In this document: one piece after another, positions 52,100 to 61,402 of the stretch
Numbering within the stretch: the stretch's first letter is position 1
How the letters are laid out: every line of letters starts with the position of its first letter
Source of the DNA: Desulfococcaceae bacterium HSG9
Lineage (GTDB): Bacteria; Desulfobacterota; Desulfobacteria; Desulfobacterales; JAUCGF01
Direction of reading: 5' to 3'
Length of the DNA: 64,000 nt
Assembly: GCA_030378005.1 (NCBI GenBank)
Contig: JAUCGF010000082.1
Location: forward strand, 20,707-84,706
Program-made: the position numbers and the translations under genes
Notes under the pieces: generated by a model
Database searches by the model: none
The model's input: the letters and a program-made list of their open reading frames with translations, nothing else
Told to the model about the DNA's origin: nothing

Positions 52100-52759
52100 T
52101 TAACCGCTTTTGTCTGATTCGGCTTTTTCGCTTTCATTTGTCTCTATTCCTATCATTTTTAAGATTTTATCGTCTTTAAAACCTTCATACAGAACCTGGT
52201 TCACCAATTTCAGCACATCCGTCAAACGAATGTTCCTTTCCTCCAAAACAGTGTGGGAAGTGACTTCCTTCAAACTGAACCACCCATTGCAGACCAATGA
52301 TGAAAGTCCGTGAATAAAAAACCAGCGCATCTCGCGGGCGCGGGTGACCTGCGAGTCGGTCATGTTTTTAAACAGTTCATAATCAGAGAGATCGGAACCT
52401 AGGGATTCCCACATCTGACGGGTATGCCGTCGCTGAATCTGTACATGCTTTGCGTCGTTAATGCAGCGAAACAGTTGCTTTTCCTCAATGGCAAATTTGA
52501 CATACCCGACAGCCTGGTCCAACCATTTATCTCCGGTGATGTCGGCAGTGAGGTATTCATAAAACAGATCCATGGCTTTTTTAACCACTTTTTCTTCAAG
52601 ATTTTTCATGGAATTCATATAGGAATAGATGGGGCGTGTGGATGAACCAAGCTCTTTGGCAATAGAACGGGCGGATAACCCTTCCCAACCATTTTGGCGC
52701 ACCACATTAAAGGCTGCATCAATAATATCGTCCGCATTGAAGCGTTGTTTCGGCGGCAT
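52100..52759 (-). CDS. TetR family regulator of the transporter module
   Basis: This 219-residue repressor has an N-terminal helix-turn-helix (DDIIDAAFNVVRQNGWEGLS and IAKELGSSTRPIYSYMNSM) and a C-terminal helical domain similar to TetR_C-type ligand pockets. It is directly upstream of the intact binding-protein gene, so it probably controls it together with itself through the repeat at 52797-52824. Confidence 0.9.
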   Translation of the reverse strand: MPPKQRFNADDIIDAAFNVVRQNGWEGLSARSIAKELGSSTRPIYSYMNSMKNLEEKVVKKAMDLFYEYLTADITGDKWLDQAVGYVKFAIEEKQLFRCINDAKHVQIQRRHTRQMWESLGSDLSDYELFKNMTDSQVTRAREMRWFFIHGLSSLVCNGWFSLKEVTSHTVLEERNIRLTDVLKLVNQVLYEGFKDDKILKMIGIETNESEKAESDKSG

Positions 52760-52791
52760 TGAATAATCTCCTTGATTCGAAAATGAATGGT

Positions 52792-52824
52792 AACTGTCGT
52801 TATGTTACGTTCGTTATGTAACTG
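52792..52824 (-). promoter_or_regulatory. Candidate TetR operator with direct and inverted repeats
   Basis: The sequence tcgttatgt occurs twice (52797-52805 and 52811-52819), overlapped by an inverted pair gttac/gtaac (52804-52808 and 52818-52822) and flanked by aactg on both sides. It lies about 33 bp upstream of the TetR start, a common position for autoregulation. Confidence 0.5.
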
Positions 52825-53365
52825 ATGTTTCTATTTCTGTCAAGACATTTTTTTGCCCGGATTTATCTGTCGGCGAGCAGCTTTACAAACAAATGAATCA
52901 GGCTGTGCCGGAAGTTTAAGAATATCAAATACGACAGTTTCAGGCCAATCTCAAGCATGCCTGGCTTCCTTTTCCGAGAATTTTGACCGGCAAGCGACCA
53001 TTAATTGCCTTTATCTCTTCCCCAAGGCTTCAGAACCAAGCCCCGCATTTTAATTATACCGCCGAAGATTATAACTGATGATTTTTTGACATCCTCCATC
53101 TCAATCCTGTCTATATCCTGCACCTAAGAGAACGCATAATATTGTATTTATTGTGTATTTCTTTTCGTCAGAGTCACTTCTTATGTTACCGACTTCAATC
53201 GGCCATGAAAAAATCAGATAATTGATAAAGAAGAATCGGTTAAAAATAGATTTACAATTTAGTATTATATTTGTATGTTTCAACAAATTAAGGATTAGCG
53301 GCATCTTAGGCGAAAATCATATAATCACTTGTTATGTTTACAATAATAGTGATGAGGAGTATTAA
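52825..53365. other. Intergenic region without a recognised gene
   Basis: This 540-bp gap between divergent genes shows no credible gene; short open frames in it lack ribosome sites and family resemblance. The right half (53100-53340) is AT-rich and should contain the promoter for the exonuclease gene. No hairpin or repeat worth naming was found. Confidence 0.5.
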
Positions 53366-53887
53366 ATGACGATTGTTATGGTCGATATTGAAAGCGATGG
53401 TCCGATTCCTGGAGATTATTCAATGATCTCTTTTGGATCCGTTATTGTTGATGAAAAATTAGACAAAACATTTTATGGAAAATTAAAACCGATAAGTGAC
53501 AAGTGGGAGCCCGAAGCTTTAAAAGTGTCTGGATTCAGCAGAGAAGAAGTTTTAAAATTTGCAGAACCCCGAAAAGTAATGGCTGCTTTCCAAAATTGGT
53601 TGAATGACAATTGCAAATCACGCCCTATGTTTTTCAGTGACAACAATGGATTTGATTGGCAATTTATCAATTGGTATTTTATTCATTTTCTTGATAAAAA
53701 TCCTTTTGGATTCAGTTCGACCAATTTGGGTTCTTTGTATAAAGGTATGGTTAAAGACATGTTTCAAAACTTTAAGCATCTAAGGAAAACAACTCATACT
53801 CATAATCCGGTTGATGATGCGATGGGAAATGCCGAAGCATTGATTCACATGAAAAAAGAAATGGGATTAAAAATCAGCTTTAAGTAA
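53366..53887 (+). CDS. DEDDh 3'-5' exonuclease (Rv2179c-like)
   Basis: This 173-residue RNase/exonuclease of the DnaQ-like fold has acidic metal ligands in MVDIESDGP (Asp and Glu of motif I), FSDNNGFDWQF (motif II) and HNPVDDAMGNAEAL (His and Asp of motif III). The length and the opening GDYSMISFGSVIVDE match small stand-alone DEDDh exoribonucleases. It has a GAGGAG ribosome site. It is unrelated to the transporter genes on either side and probably independently transcribed. Confidence 0.88.
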   Translation: MTIVMVDIESDGPIPGDYSMISFGSVIVDEKLDKTFYGKLKPISDKWEPEALKVSGFSREEVLKFAEPRKVMAAFQNWLNDNCKSRPMFFSDNNGFDWQFINWYFIHFLDKNPFGFSSTNLGSLYKGMVKDMFQNFKHLRKTTHTHNPVDDAMGNAEALIHMKKEMGLKISFK

Positions 53888-53949
53888 ACAGGCCCCATCA
53901 ATCCAGCGGACAATCAAAGTCCCTGCCTGCCGACTCCGGTTTTGGTTGC

Positions 53950-55014
53950 CTATGATGAAAAACAATACGATAGCAATCCAAGCAAAAGAGTTGAATTGCC
54001 CAAGCGATAACCCGCACGACTGATCAGTTTTTTTATTTTGGGGTTCAAATCAATGCGCAACGGAAAATGGCAAGCAACCTGTTTCCCTTGTCCGTTATCC
54101 CGCAAGACCGGTTCGGATTCGTAACAAAGCGGTCGGGTGCGGGGACAGCGCGTATGAAACCGGCATCCTGAAGGCGGGTTTAGGGGTGAGGGGATTTCGG
54201 CGTTTTTAAGATGTGTCCGGCTTTGCGAAAGGCCGGCATCCGGTGACGGAATGGCGCTGATAAGCGCTGCTGTGTAAGGGTGGGCCGGCGTTTGGTAGAG
54301 GTCTTGGGCAGGGGCGATTTCGCACAGTTTTCCCAGATACATGACCGCGACCCGGTCGCATACGTTTTTCACCACCGCCATATCATGGGAAATAAACAAC
54401 ATGGTAAGCCCGCGGCGCGTTCGCTGATTTTCCAGAAGATTGATAATCTGAGCCTGAATGGAAACATCCAAGGAAGAAACCGGTTCATCGCAGATCAAAA
54501 GTTCGGGCTCGGCCATCAAGGCTCTGGCGATCTGAATGCGCTGGCACTGCCCGCCGGAGAATTCAAACGGACGGCGGTCTGACGATTGGGGATCAAGGCC
54601 GACCGCTTTCATCATTTCACGGGCCATGGCAATCCGGTCTTCACGTCGTCCTTTGCGGATGATGTTCAGCGGCATGGCGATGGTCTGCCCGACCTTGCGC
54701 CTGGGGTTTAAAGCCGCAATCGAATCCTGAAAGATCATTTGCAACCGCGGTCTGAGCCGGCGCAGGCGTTTTCCACAGACCGCAGTCAGGTCTTCGCCGT
54801 TAAAATTGACTTGCCCGGATGCAGGTCGGGGAAGCTGAATGATCGCCCGTGCCAAAGATGACTTGCCGCAACCGGATTCACCGACCAGTCCCAGGGTTTC
54901 CCCCTTTGCCATTTGAAAACTGACATCCGAAACAGCACAGACTTTGCGGCCCTTGCCGGCATTGAATTCGACTGTGAGATTGCGGATATCAAGTAGAACT
55001 TCGCCGTTTTTCAT
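53950..55014 (-). CDS. Dipeptide/oligopeptide ABC transporter ATPase (DppF/OppF-like)
   Basis: This cytoplasmic ATPase of about 354 residues has Walker [10 protein letters not shown], signature SGGQCQRIQIA, Walker B LLICDEPVSSLD and the H-loop ISHDMAVV. The C-terminal oligopeptide_HPY domain carries the four-Cys pattern that can bind an Fe-S cluster (GCRFHTRCPRTRPLC, then VACHF). The start at 55014 overlaps the stop of the previous ATPase (ATGA). The last ~35 residues after the HPY domain are extra. Confidence 0.93.
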   Translation of the reverse strand: MKNGEVLLDIRNLTVEFNAGKGRKVCAVSDVSFQMAKGETLGLVGESGCGKSSLARAIIQLPRPASGQVNFNGEDLTAVCGKRLRRLRPRLQMIFQDSIAALNPRRKVGQTIAMPLNIIRKGRREDRIAMAREMMKAVGLDPQSSDRRPFEFSGGQCQRIQIARALMAEPELLICDEPVSSLDVSIQAQIINLLENQRTRRGLTMLFISHDMAVVKNVCDRVAVMYLGKLCEIAPAQDLYQTPAHPYTAALISAIPSPDAGLSQSRTHLKNAEIPSPLNPPSGCRFHTRCPRTRPLCYESEPVLRDNGQGKQVACHFPLRIDLNPKIKKLISRAGYRLGNSTLLLGLLSYCFSS

Positions 55015-56024
55015 AATGCGGCGCCTCTGAGCGGATACCGGCATGCCACCAGATGTCGTCGATTCTCCGGTTCAGGCAGCAAAAGGGGGCGATCTGTATG
55101 GCATAGCTCTCTTGTCCGAGAGCATCGCGGGGCAAACGCGCATCCTTGTATCGGGCGGAGGAGATTCGGAGGCCGACCGTTGATGGAATTCAGCGGTGTG
55201 TGCGGCGGGCTGTCGATACGCGGGATCGAATTTTTCAATGCCCGTGTATAGGGCATGCACGAATCAGAGAAGAGCGTTGCCGCAGATGCCTGTTCGACGA
55301 TTCTTCCGGCATACATCACCGCGATATCATGCGCCCGTGCGGCAGCGATATTTAAATCATGGGTTACCAAAATCATGGCCATTTGTCTCTTGGCCTGCAA
55401 CTGTCCAAGCAAATCCAGGATTCCCTCTTGAACCGTCACATCAAGCGCGGTGGTGGGTTCGTCGGCGATCAGCAATTTCGGCTCACAGGCCAGGGCGATA
55501 GCGATAGCCGCACGCTGGCGCATGCCGCCGGACAGTTGATGAGGATACTGATCGATACGCTGTTTCGGGCCGGGCACGCCTGCTGATTGCAGCAAATCTA
55601 TCGCCAGGCGGCGGGCGGCTCCCGGTTTCATTTTCTTATGATAAATCAGTGTTTCGGCAATCTGCCTGCCAATCGTCATAACCGGATTGAGCGATGACAG
55701 CGGGTCCTGAAAGATCATGGCGATTTCCTGAGCGCGAATTTTATTGTAGGCCTTTTCCGAAAGTTCGACAAGATTCGTTCCGTTGTAAAAAATTCCCGAC
55801 CCCTCTCCGATAATCGCCGTTTTGGGCAGCAATCCCAATAAAGCGCGGCATAGCACGCTCTTGCCGCATCCGGATTCTCCCACGACAGCCAAGGTTTTTC
55901 CGCTTTTAAGTTCAAAAGTGACGCCGTCTGCGGCATGAACGATACCGCGCTCGGTTGGCAAGTGCGTACGCAGGTTCAAAACTTTCAATAAGGGGATGTC
56001 CGGGCGTATGGCGGAAGTACTCAT
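55011..56024 (-). CDS. Dipeptide/oligopeptide ABC transporter ATPase (DppD/OppD-like)
   Basis: This is the second ATPase of the transporter, 337 residues. Walker A is GESGCGKSV, signature [14 protein letters not shown], Walker [13 protein letters not shown], with an HPY-type tail ([15 protein letters not shown]). It pairs with DppF to energise import through DppB/DppC. It overlaps the permease gene upstream by 4 bp. Confidence 0.93.
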   Translation of the reverse strand: MSTSAIRPDIPLLKVLNLRTHLPTERGIVHAADGVTFELKSGKTLAVVGESGCGKSVLCRALLGLLPKTAIIGEGSGIFYNGTNLVELSEKAYNKIRAQEIAMIFQDPLSSLNPVMTIGRQIAETLIYHKKMKPGAARRLAIDLLQSAGVPGPKQRIDQYPHQLSGGMRQRAAIAIALACEPKLLIADEPTTALDVTVQEGILDLLGQLQAKRQMAMILVTHDLNIAAARAHDIAVMYAGRIVEQASAATLFSDSCMPYTRALKNSIPRIDSPPHTPLNSINGRPPNLLRPIQGCAFAPRCSRTRELCHTDRPLLLPEPENRRHLVACRYPLRGAAL

Positions 56025-57043
56025 AATTGCCCTTCCTTGGAATCAAGAACTCTTTTCAGGGAATCTCCGATGAGATTGAACGATAAAACCGTTAAAAACA
56101 GAACCAGCGCGGGAAACAGGCTGACATGGGGCGCTTCGTCAAGCACTTCTTTGCCTTCCGCGATCATGCCGCCCCAACTCGGCGTTGGCGCAGGCACACC
56201 CAGACCCAGAAAGCTCAAGGCACCTTCGGCAACGATCATATATGACACTACCAGGAGCGCGTAAACGATCAACGGCATAATGATATTGGGCAATATCTCA
56301 CGCAGCATAATATTGATGTCGGTCATACCCAGCATACGCGCGCTCTGCACAAATTCACGTTCGGCGAATGTCAGTGTGTTGGCCCTGGCCACCCGTGCGA
56401 AATGGGGTATTGTCAAAAAGCCCAGGGCGAAAATGATGTTTCGCAAACTTGGCCCCAGGTAAAAAGTGATCACCAGGAGCAGCACCAGTCCGGGAAACGC
56501 TAGAATAGCATCCATAAACACCATGATAGACCACTCGATACGTCCCCGGTAAAATCCGGCCAGCATACCCAGAATTCCTCCGATTGCCAATCCGAAACAG
56601 GGTGTTATCAGCCCTACCATGAGTGATACCCGCGCTCCGAAAATAAGTCTCGTTACGATATCCCGCCCCATGGTATCCGTACCCAACAGATATATGACCA
56701 CATCTTCGGCCCTCTCTCCGTTGATCTGTTTCATGGGCGCACGACTTTCAATTCCCGGCTCGGCCGCCGGATGATCCCAATCCATATAATCGTATTCAGG
56801 CAGGGGCCATAGTTCCGCCGTGAACGCAAAGAAAACGACGATAAAGAGCCACAAAAGAGCGAGCCAGAACGATTCTCCCATTGCTTCGGATAAGGATTTC
56901 GGTCTGTGAACAGGAGTACTGTCGTTTCGAACGGAATCCGTTTCGCAAGTTTCCCGGATAGTGATTTCGTCCTTCTTTTCGCTGTCCTCTTTATTTTTCG
57001 CGTCACCGGCAAAGAGGTCAGTTTTTTGTCTGTTATCAGCCAA
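56021..57043 (-). CDS. Dipeptide/oligopeptide ABC transporter permease (DppC/OppC-like)
   Basis: This polytopic permease carries the DppC hallmark GTDTMGRDIVTRLIFGARVS and the EAA loop (EFVQSARMLGMTDINIML). It has an unusual hydrophilic N-terminal region of about 50 residues rich in Asp/Glu/Lys before TM1. I chose TTG at 57043 because AAGGGAG lies 8 bp upstream and it overlaps the DppB stop by 8 bp. ATG codons at 57103 and 57082 would extend it but overlap DppB by 47-68 bp. Confidence 0.85.
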   Translation of the reverse strand: MADNRQKTDLFAGDAKNKEDSEKKDEITIRETCETDSVRNDSTPVHRPKSLSEAMGESFWLALLWLFIVVFFAFTAELWPLPEYDYMDWDHPAAEPGIESRAPMKQINGERAEDVVIYLLGTDTMGRDIVTRLIFGARVSLMVGLITPCFGLAIGGILGMLAGFYRGRIEWSIMVFMDAILAFPGLVLLLVITFYLGPSLRNIIFALGFLTIPHFARVARANTLTFAEREFVQSARMLGMTDINIMLREILPNIIMPLIVYALLVVSYMIVAEGALSFLGLGVPAPTPSWGGMIAEGKEVLDEAPHVSLFPALVLFLTVLSFNLIGDSLKRVLDSKEGQL

Positions 57044-57991
57044 CAGATCGCTCCCTTCGAATTCGCGGATCCAGAATAACATAGCAGAAATCCACAAGCG
57101 CATTAACGCTGACGTAGGCTACGGTGATAAACAGAATACAGCCCTGAACCATAATAAAATCCCGCCCGTAGATTGCTCCCACCAGCAATCGGCCGATTCC
57201 CGGAAGCGCAAAAATGATCTCCGCGATCAAAGCGCCCCCGATCAGATGGCCGATCTGCATACCCAAAATCGTAATCAGCGTAAATAAAGAAGGCCCCGCA
57301 GAGCATGTCGGATTAAAATATGGGATGCCGGCAGGCCTTTGGACCTTGCCATCAAGATATAATCTTCCTGAAGCGTCGCGATCATGTCGTTGCGCAATAC
57401 CCGCATCAAAGACACCCATTCCACCATAGCAATGCTCATGGCCGGGAGGATAAAAGAACGGATATTCGGCCAAAGGCCCTCGGACAAGGGAATATATCCG
57501 GTAGCAGGCAGCCATCGCAATTTTAACGCAAACAGATAGATCAAGAGCAGGGCCATCACAAAAACCGGGACTGACATCGTGGCGAACGCCGTCGAACTTA
57601 GAACTTTATCACTGACTGAATGCGGTTTATAAGCGCCAAAAATTCCGATGGGAATCGCAAAAAGCAGCGCTAAAAATTGAGTCAAAAACATCAATTCAAT
57701 AGTAACCGGCAGACGGTTGATAATCGCTTCCAGTACCGGCTCATGGGTAATATAGGATTTCCCGAAATCGCCTTGGACAACATGACCCAGCCATACGAAA
57801 TAACGAATAACGATGTTGCGGTCAAGCCCCAAATCTTTTCGGATGGCCTGAATATCCTCCAGGGAGGCTTCCGCACCGCCGATTGTATAAGCGACGTCGC
57901 CCGGAAGAATAGTCATCATCAGAAAAGTGAGCGCTGTAACCGTTAGCACTACGAAAATGAATCGCAGCAGTTTATTTCTGATAGATTTCAT
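57036..57991 (-). pseudogene. Dipeptide/oligopeptide ABC permease (DppB/OppB-like), frameshifted
   Basis: The first frame (57991 down to about 57300) is a normal DppB: TM1, the DVAYTIGG loop and the EAA region RSKGLPASHILIRHALR. It then leaves the family and stops at 57275. The continuation (SLFTLITILGMQIGHLIGGA and FALPGIGRLLVGAIYGRDF to the end) is in another frame reaching 57036. The break is at a GGGG run near 57296-57299. A single missing base or two extra bases restores one ~315-residue protein, so this is either a real lesion or a sequencing error. Confidence 0.8.
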
Positions 57992-58089
57992 TGACCGTCT
58001 GATTTATTGCAAAACGATTTTGTAAATCATTCATAAACGAATTGCAAATTCGTTCAACAAACTTTGCATTTAAAGATGCCTTACAGGCT

Positions 58090-58491
58090 TCATTTTTTTT
58101 CCGGGAAGAATCTTGTTTTGCTCCCAATGCCTATAACAACTTTATTTGCATCAATCGCTTTGATTTTAATTTCATATCGACCGGGGGTATACATCGGGCA
58201 TGGGCCCTGTATTTCTTTAAATCTATCCCTGACGATAATTCCGTTGCCGGTATAAGGCATCATTACCGTGCCATGGTCATGGCTGTAAGCATGATCATAC
58301 ATACTGACTTCAAGAAATTTCGTCTTATCAGGTACTCTGCTGACATGTATTTTCGGATTTCCCCAACCGCATGGTTTCATGCCTTTCCACGAGAAATCAA
58401 CCGACAGTTCGACAGCATCCGGACTAACATTTTCACATCCGTAAACAGATAAAATAAGTCCGATGATAAGCAGATTAAGAACGTATTTCAT
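58090..58491 (-). CDS. Lipoprotein with PEBP/YbhB-like domain
   Basis: This 133-residue predicted lipoprotein has a signal ending at the lipobox LSVYGC. The mature part is a small beta protein with VPDKTKFLEVSMYDHAYSHDHGT and IGIGSKTRFFPEK, the pattern of a phosphatidylethanolamine-binding-like (YbhB/RKIP) fold. It resembles a second lipoprotein at 60935-61354. It lies downstream of the transporter start region on the same strand; its role is unknown. Confidence 0.7.
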   Translation of the reverse strand: MKYVLNLLIIGLILSVYGCENVSPDAVELSVDFSWKGMKPCGWGNPKIHVSRVPDKTKFLEVSMYDHAYSHDHGTVMMPYTGNGIIVRDRFKEIQGPCPMYTPGRYEIKIKAIDANKVVIGIGSKTRFFPEKK

Positions 58492-58787
58492 ATATTTTCA
58501 CCTTTTTCAACTTTATTTTGAACTTTCTTACAACATTAGTCCGCTATATTCCGATGATTTCAGGAAATAATGGATAATGAAGGAATCTAAATACTCATGA
58601 GGACTTTGCAAATTTATACTGATACGCTCAACCCTTTGTTTATATGTATAGACAGCGTATTCATCACCTCATACGGATAGGGTATAACACTTTTGTATAT
58701 CATCATATCGGCATAACGCCCGTGTGCTGACATCTTTCGAGTTCAGTTCAGCCAAGTCCTTAAAATAAACAGCGTCGATTCAATCTG

Positions 58788-59393
58788 TCATATCACACTC
58801 CTTTTATTCCAGTTATTTATGGTCGCTAACATCCTTACGATCAGGGGCCGGATACTTTGTTTTTTTCGTTTTATTTTCAATAAAATGACGATTAAAAAGG
58901 AAGGCGTCCAAATCCATATAAGCTCATTTATCAAAACCGTTAAGCCGCGTTGACTTAAAAATGCTTTGATACCCAGCGGAGAGACTTCAATAGGCGTCCA
59001 CGGGAAAAAGTACCTGTCATTGGTAAAAGGTGCCAGCAAAGCGACACCGCGACCGCCGTTGGTCAAGGCATCTGTCAGCCCATGACTTGCTGTGATAAGA
59101 AAAAAATAAAGCGCATATTTCCACCGCTTTTTTGAAAAAACCGCTTCTTTGCGATAGAAAACAGAAACAATGAATATACTGAGCAGTGCTGCGAAAAAGA
59201 GGGAGTGGAAGAAGCCTCTGTGACCAAAGAAATGATAGGTCGGTATGTAGAACCAGAGGTAGCCGATGACGTCCGCATCGGGAAGAATTGGACATAAGAT
59301 GCTCAATATCCAGAATTTCAGGGTCTTTTTTTCGGAGATGAAACCGCATGCCGCGGAAACGCCGATTACAGAATGGGTGATGGCAGTAGGCAT
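58788..59393 (-). CDS. YdjM-like inner-membrane metal-dependent hydrolase
   Basis: This 201-residue membrane protein of the DUF457/YdjM family has HSVIG near the N-terminus, PDADVIGY, and the HRGFFHS motif, giving the His/Asp metal-binding set. Hydrophobic helices cover most of the chain. Members are linked to LexA-regulated membrane functions in some bacteria, but no such site is evident here. The 58492-58787 gap upstream shows no gene. Confidence 0.85.
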   Translation of the reverse strand: MPTAITHSVIGVSAACGFISEKKTLKFWILSILCPILPDADVIGYLWFYIPTYHFFGHRGFFHSLFFAALLSIFIVSVFYRKEAVFSKKRWKYALYFFLITASHGLTDALTNGGRGVALLAPFTNDRYFFPWTPIEVSPLGIKAFLSQRGLTVLINELIWIWTPSFLIVILLKIKRKKQSIRPLIVRMLATINNWNKRSVI

Positions 59394-59472
59394 AATAATT
59401 TCCTATTTATGAAATGAAAGGGACAAGCTGAAGACCGTCGATTCAAGCATTCATTTGCAAAAACTGAAAATA

Positions 59473-59895
59473 TTAATACTCCCAGCTTTGAATGCGCCAT
59501 TTATCATTTTCCAACCGCATATTGAAAATTATAAGAGTATTGTTATCTCCGCGGGCCATATAAATTTTCACTTCAGCATTATCGTCGGAAACTGTCATTT
59601 TGGGCTTTCCCAATGCGATAGAAGGGTTTTCAGCAAGCCTTTGGGGAAGAATTTTTGCATACTCCTCCTTGGAAAATTTTTTCCGATCCCTTCCGAGCAT
59701 TATCGAAGCTTTTGCGTGGATAAGGTTTGCAACTTTCTTAGAATTTCGAGCATTCACTCCATCCTGAAAATCTGACAAAACATTTTTCAGAGCCAGCTCC
59801 TGAGGAGATTTCGGTTCATATTCGGCAAGGGGTGTATTTTGCCCGCAAGATAATAATGCCGTCAGCGCTACTGCTATTACAAGATGTTTAAGCAT
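59473..59895 (-). CDS. Lipoprotein with NTF2/SnoaL-like fold
   Basis: This 140-residue lipoprotein starts at 59895 (MLKHLVIAVALTALLSC; lipobox LLSC). The mature part begins with a helix (ALKNVLSDFQDGVNARNSKK), continues with RKKFSKEEYAKILPQRL and ends in beta strands (IIFNMRLENDKWRIQSWEY), the layout of small NTF2-like proteins. A related protein is next to it. Confidence 0.7.
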   Translation of the reverse strand: MLKHLVIAVALTALLSCGQNTPLAEYEPKSPQELALKNVLSDFQDGVNARNSKKVANLIHAKASIMLGRDRKKFSKEEYAKILPQRLAENPSIALGKPKMTVSDDNAEVKIYMARGDNNTLIIFNMRLENDKWRIQSWEY

Positions 59896-59977
59896 GATTT
59901 TATCTTTCACCTTTTCAACTGTCTCAAATTCCGCAATCTTTTTGCGATCCGCTGGAATAGCTTCTTATGTAAAATCT

Positions 59978-60469
59978 CTAAACCGTTTGCCAATTTAAAC
60001 AGTTTATCACCCACCGGCCATTATTGTCCCGAAGTAAGCGAATATGATGTCTCAAGCCCCACCACCAGTTGAATTTGACCATAACCGTAACTATGGCAGT
60101 ATTTTTGCTGAGTTTGATTTTTGGATTATAAAGACACCAAGTACGGAAATAATCGCCTGTAACTCCTTCATGGTTAATAAGATCGTTTAGAGCTTCGCCG
60201 GATTCTAACTTTGCCCAACTCTCGGGGAGCATTTTTTTTAATGCACCTTTGGAGACCTTCAAATCGAAAAACGAATAACGTCCCTGTTCGTGTAATAAGG
60301 ATAGGAATTGCTCGATATTTGATCTGTTTTTGGCTTCTTGATATTGAATTAAAAGCGCAATAATTTCTTTTTCTTCCTGATTTTTCGATATATATTCTTT
60401 AAGTGAAACATCGGAACAGGATGTTATGATAAAAAAGATTAAAAATATCATGCCTTTATATTTGAACAT
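59978..60469 (-). CDS. Second NTF2-like lipoprotein
   Basis: This 163-residue protein starts at 60469 (MFKYKGMIFLIFFIITSC; lipobox IITSC). The body repeats the plan of the neighbour: a helix (EIIALLIQYQEAKNRSNIEQ), a middle segment ending LKKMLPESW and C-terminal strands (VKFNWWWGLRHHIRLLRD; RWVINCLNW). Its start overlaps the end of the broken MaoC copy. Function unknown. Confidence 0.7.
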   Translation of the reverse strand: MFKYKGMIFLIFFIITSCSDVSLKEYISKNQEEKEIIALLIQYQEAKNRSNIEQFLSLLHEQGRYSFFDLKVSKGALKKMLPESWAKLESGEALNDLINHEGVTGDYFRTWCLYNPKIKLSKNTAIVTVMVKFNWWWGLRHHIRLLRDNNGRWVINCLNWQTV

Positions 60470-60925
60470 TCTTACAGCATTTTTCCCCTCGGCAAGCCAA
60501 TAAATAACGGTAGCCATAAGCTATCACCGCTTCTCCGTTTTGATTCGCGACTTTGCATTTAATCGAAGCCAAACCTTTGCTCGGTTTGCTTGCGGACGGT
60601 TTGAGTTCGCACCACCGGGCGTTAACACTGAGAACATCGCCCGGTCTTACGGGGCTGAACATTTTCACCTCATGCATTCCGATGCCGCTTAAAATTGCCA
60701 TATTGCCTTGAGCTTCCACCACCACTCGGGTGCAGGCAGCCAGCGTATGAAGAGAAGACGCTATCAGGCCGCAAAGGCCGATTTTTTTGCAGCATCTTCA
60801 TCCGTATGAAAGGGTTGCGGGTCGAATTGCCAGGCAAATTCGATAATACCGTTTCGGGCAAAAATCACATTATCACAGTCAAGTTTTTCACCTTCAACCA
60901 AGTCTTCAAAGTATCTTTTTGGCAT
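60456..60925 (-). pseudogene. MaoC-like hydratase, broken (module copy C)
   Basis: Starting at ATG 60925 (MPKRYFEDLVEGEKLDC) the sequence follows copy A but carries two single-base losses. One turns CCCTTTCAT into CCCTTCAT, near 60806-60814, destroying the FHTDED motif frame. The other, near 60770, loses a G in TTTGGCGGC. The remaining C-terminal frame (from 60725) is intact and ends LLACR plus 11 extra residues. Confidence 0.85.
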
Positions 60926-60934
60926 TGCAATTCA

Positions 60935-61354
60935 TTAAGGCTTTTGGGGAGGAAATTTTTTTGCCTTTCTCCCAATACCGATAACGGTTTCTTTTTTATC
61001 AAAAGCTTTCACAGTGATTTCATAGTTGTGAATCATATTGGGAAACGGCGGGTTTGGACCATTATAATTTCCCTTCGTGGCTCCACGACCGATGACACCA
61101 GTTCCGTCATTGTCTATAAAACCTCCCCCATGATCGAATCCTTTGTTATTGAGATCGACCAGGCCGACAAAAAAACGCGTTGTCCCTTCCGGCATTCCTG
61201 ATAATCGTATTTCCGGATTTTTCTGGGAGCCATCATCAATCAATTGCCAATCAAAATCAACTTCGATTTCAGCTACGTTCCGGTTTCCATTTTTGCAGGA
61301 ACAAATTGTGAGAATTGATAAAGCGATAGCTGTCAGAATGAATAATTTTTTCAT
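60935..61354 (-). CDS. Lipoprotein with PEBP/YbhB-like domain
   Basis: This 139-residue lipoprotein starts at 61354 after AAGGAGGG; the signal ends TICSC. The mature domain has IRLSGMPEGTTRFFVGLVDL and TVIGIGRKAKKFPPQ, close to the lipoprotein at 58090-58491. It is inserted between the methyltransferase and MaoC genes of module copy C, which abut directly in copy A. Confidence 0.75.
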   Translation of the reverse strand: MKKLFILTAIALSILTICSCKNGNRNVAEIEVDFDWQLIDDGSQKNPEIRLSGMPEGTTRFFVGLVDLNNKGFDHGGGFIDNDGTGVIGRGATKGNYNGPNPPFPNMIHNYEITVKAFDKKETVIGIGRKAKKFPPQKP

Positions 61355-61402
61355 ACAACCCTCCTTAGATGATAACAACAAAATCCGCCAAGATCAGAAA
61401 AT

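Noticed and set aside
52853..53053. 66-codon plus-strand frame in the TetR-exonuclease gap
   Set aside because: It lacks a ribosome site, codon bias and any recognisable family pattern.
53101..53304. 67-codon minus-strand frame upstream of the exonuclease gene
   Set aside because: It is an AT-rich low-information frame in the probable promoter region without a ribosome site.
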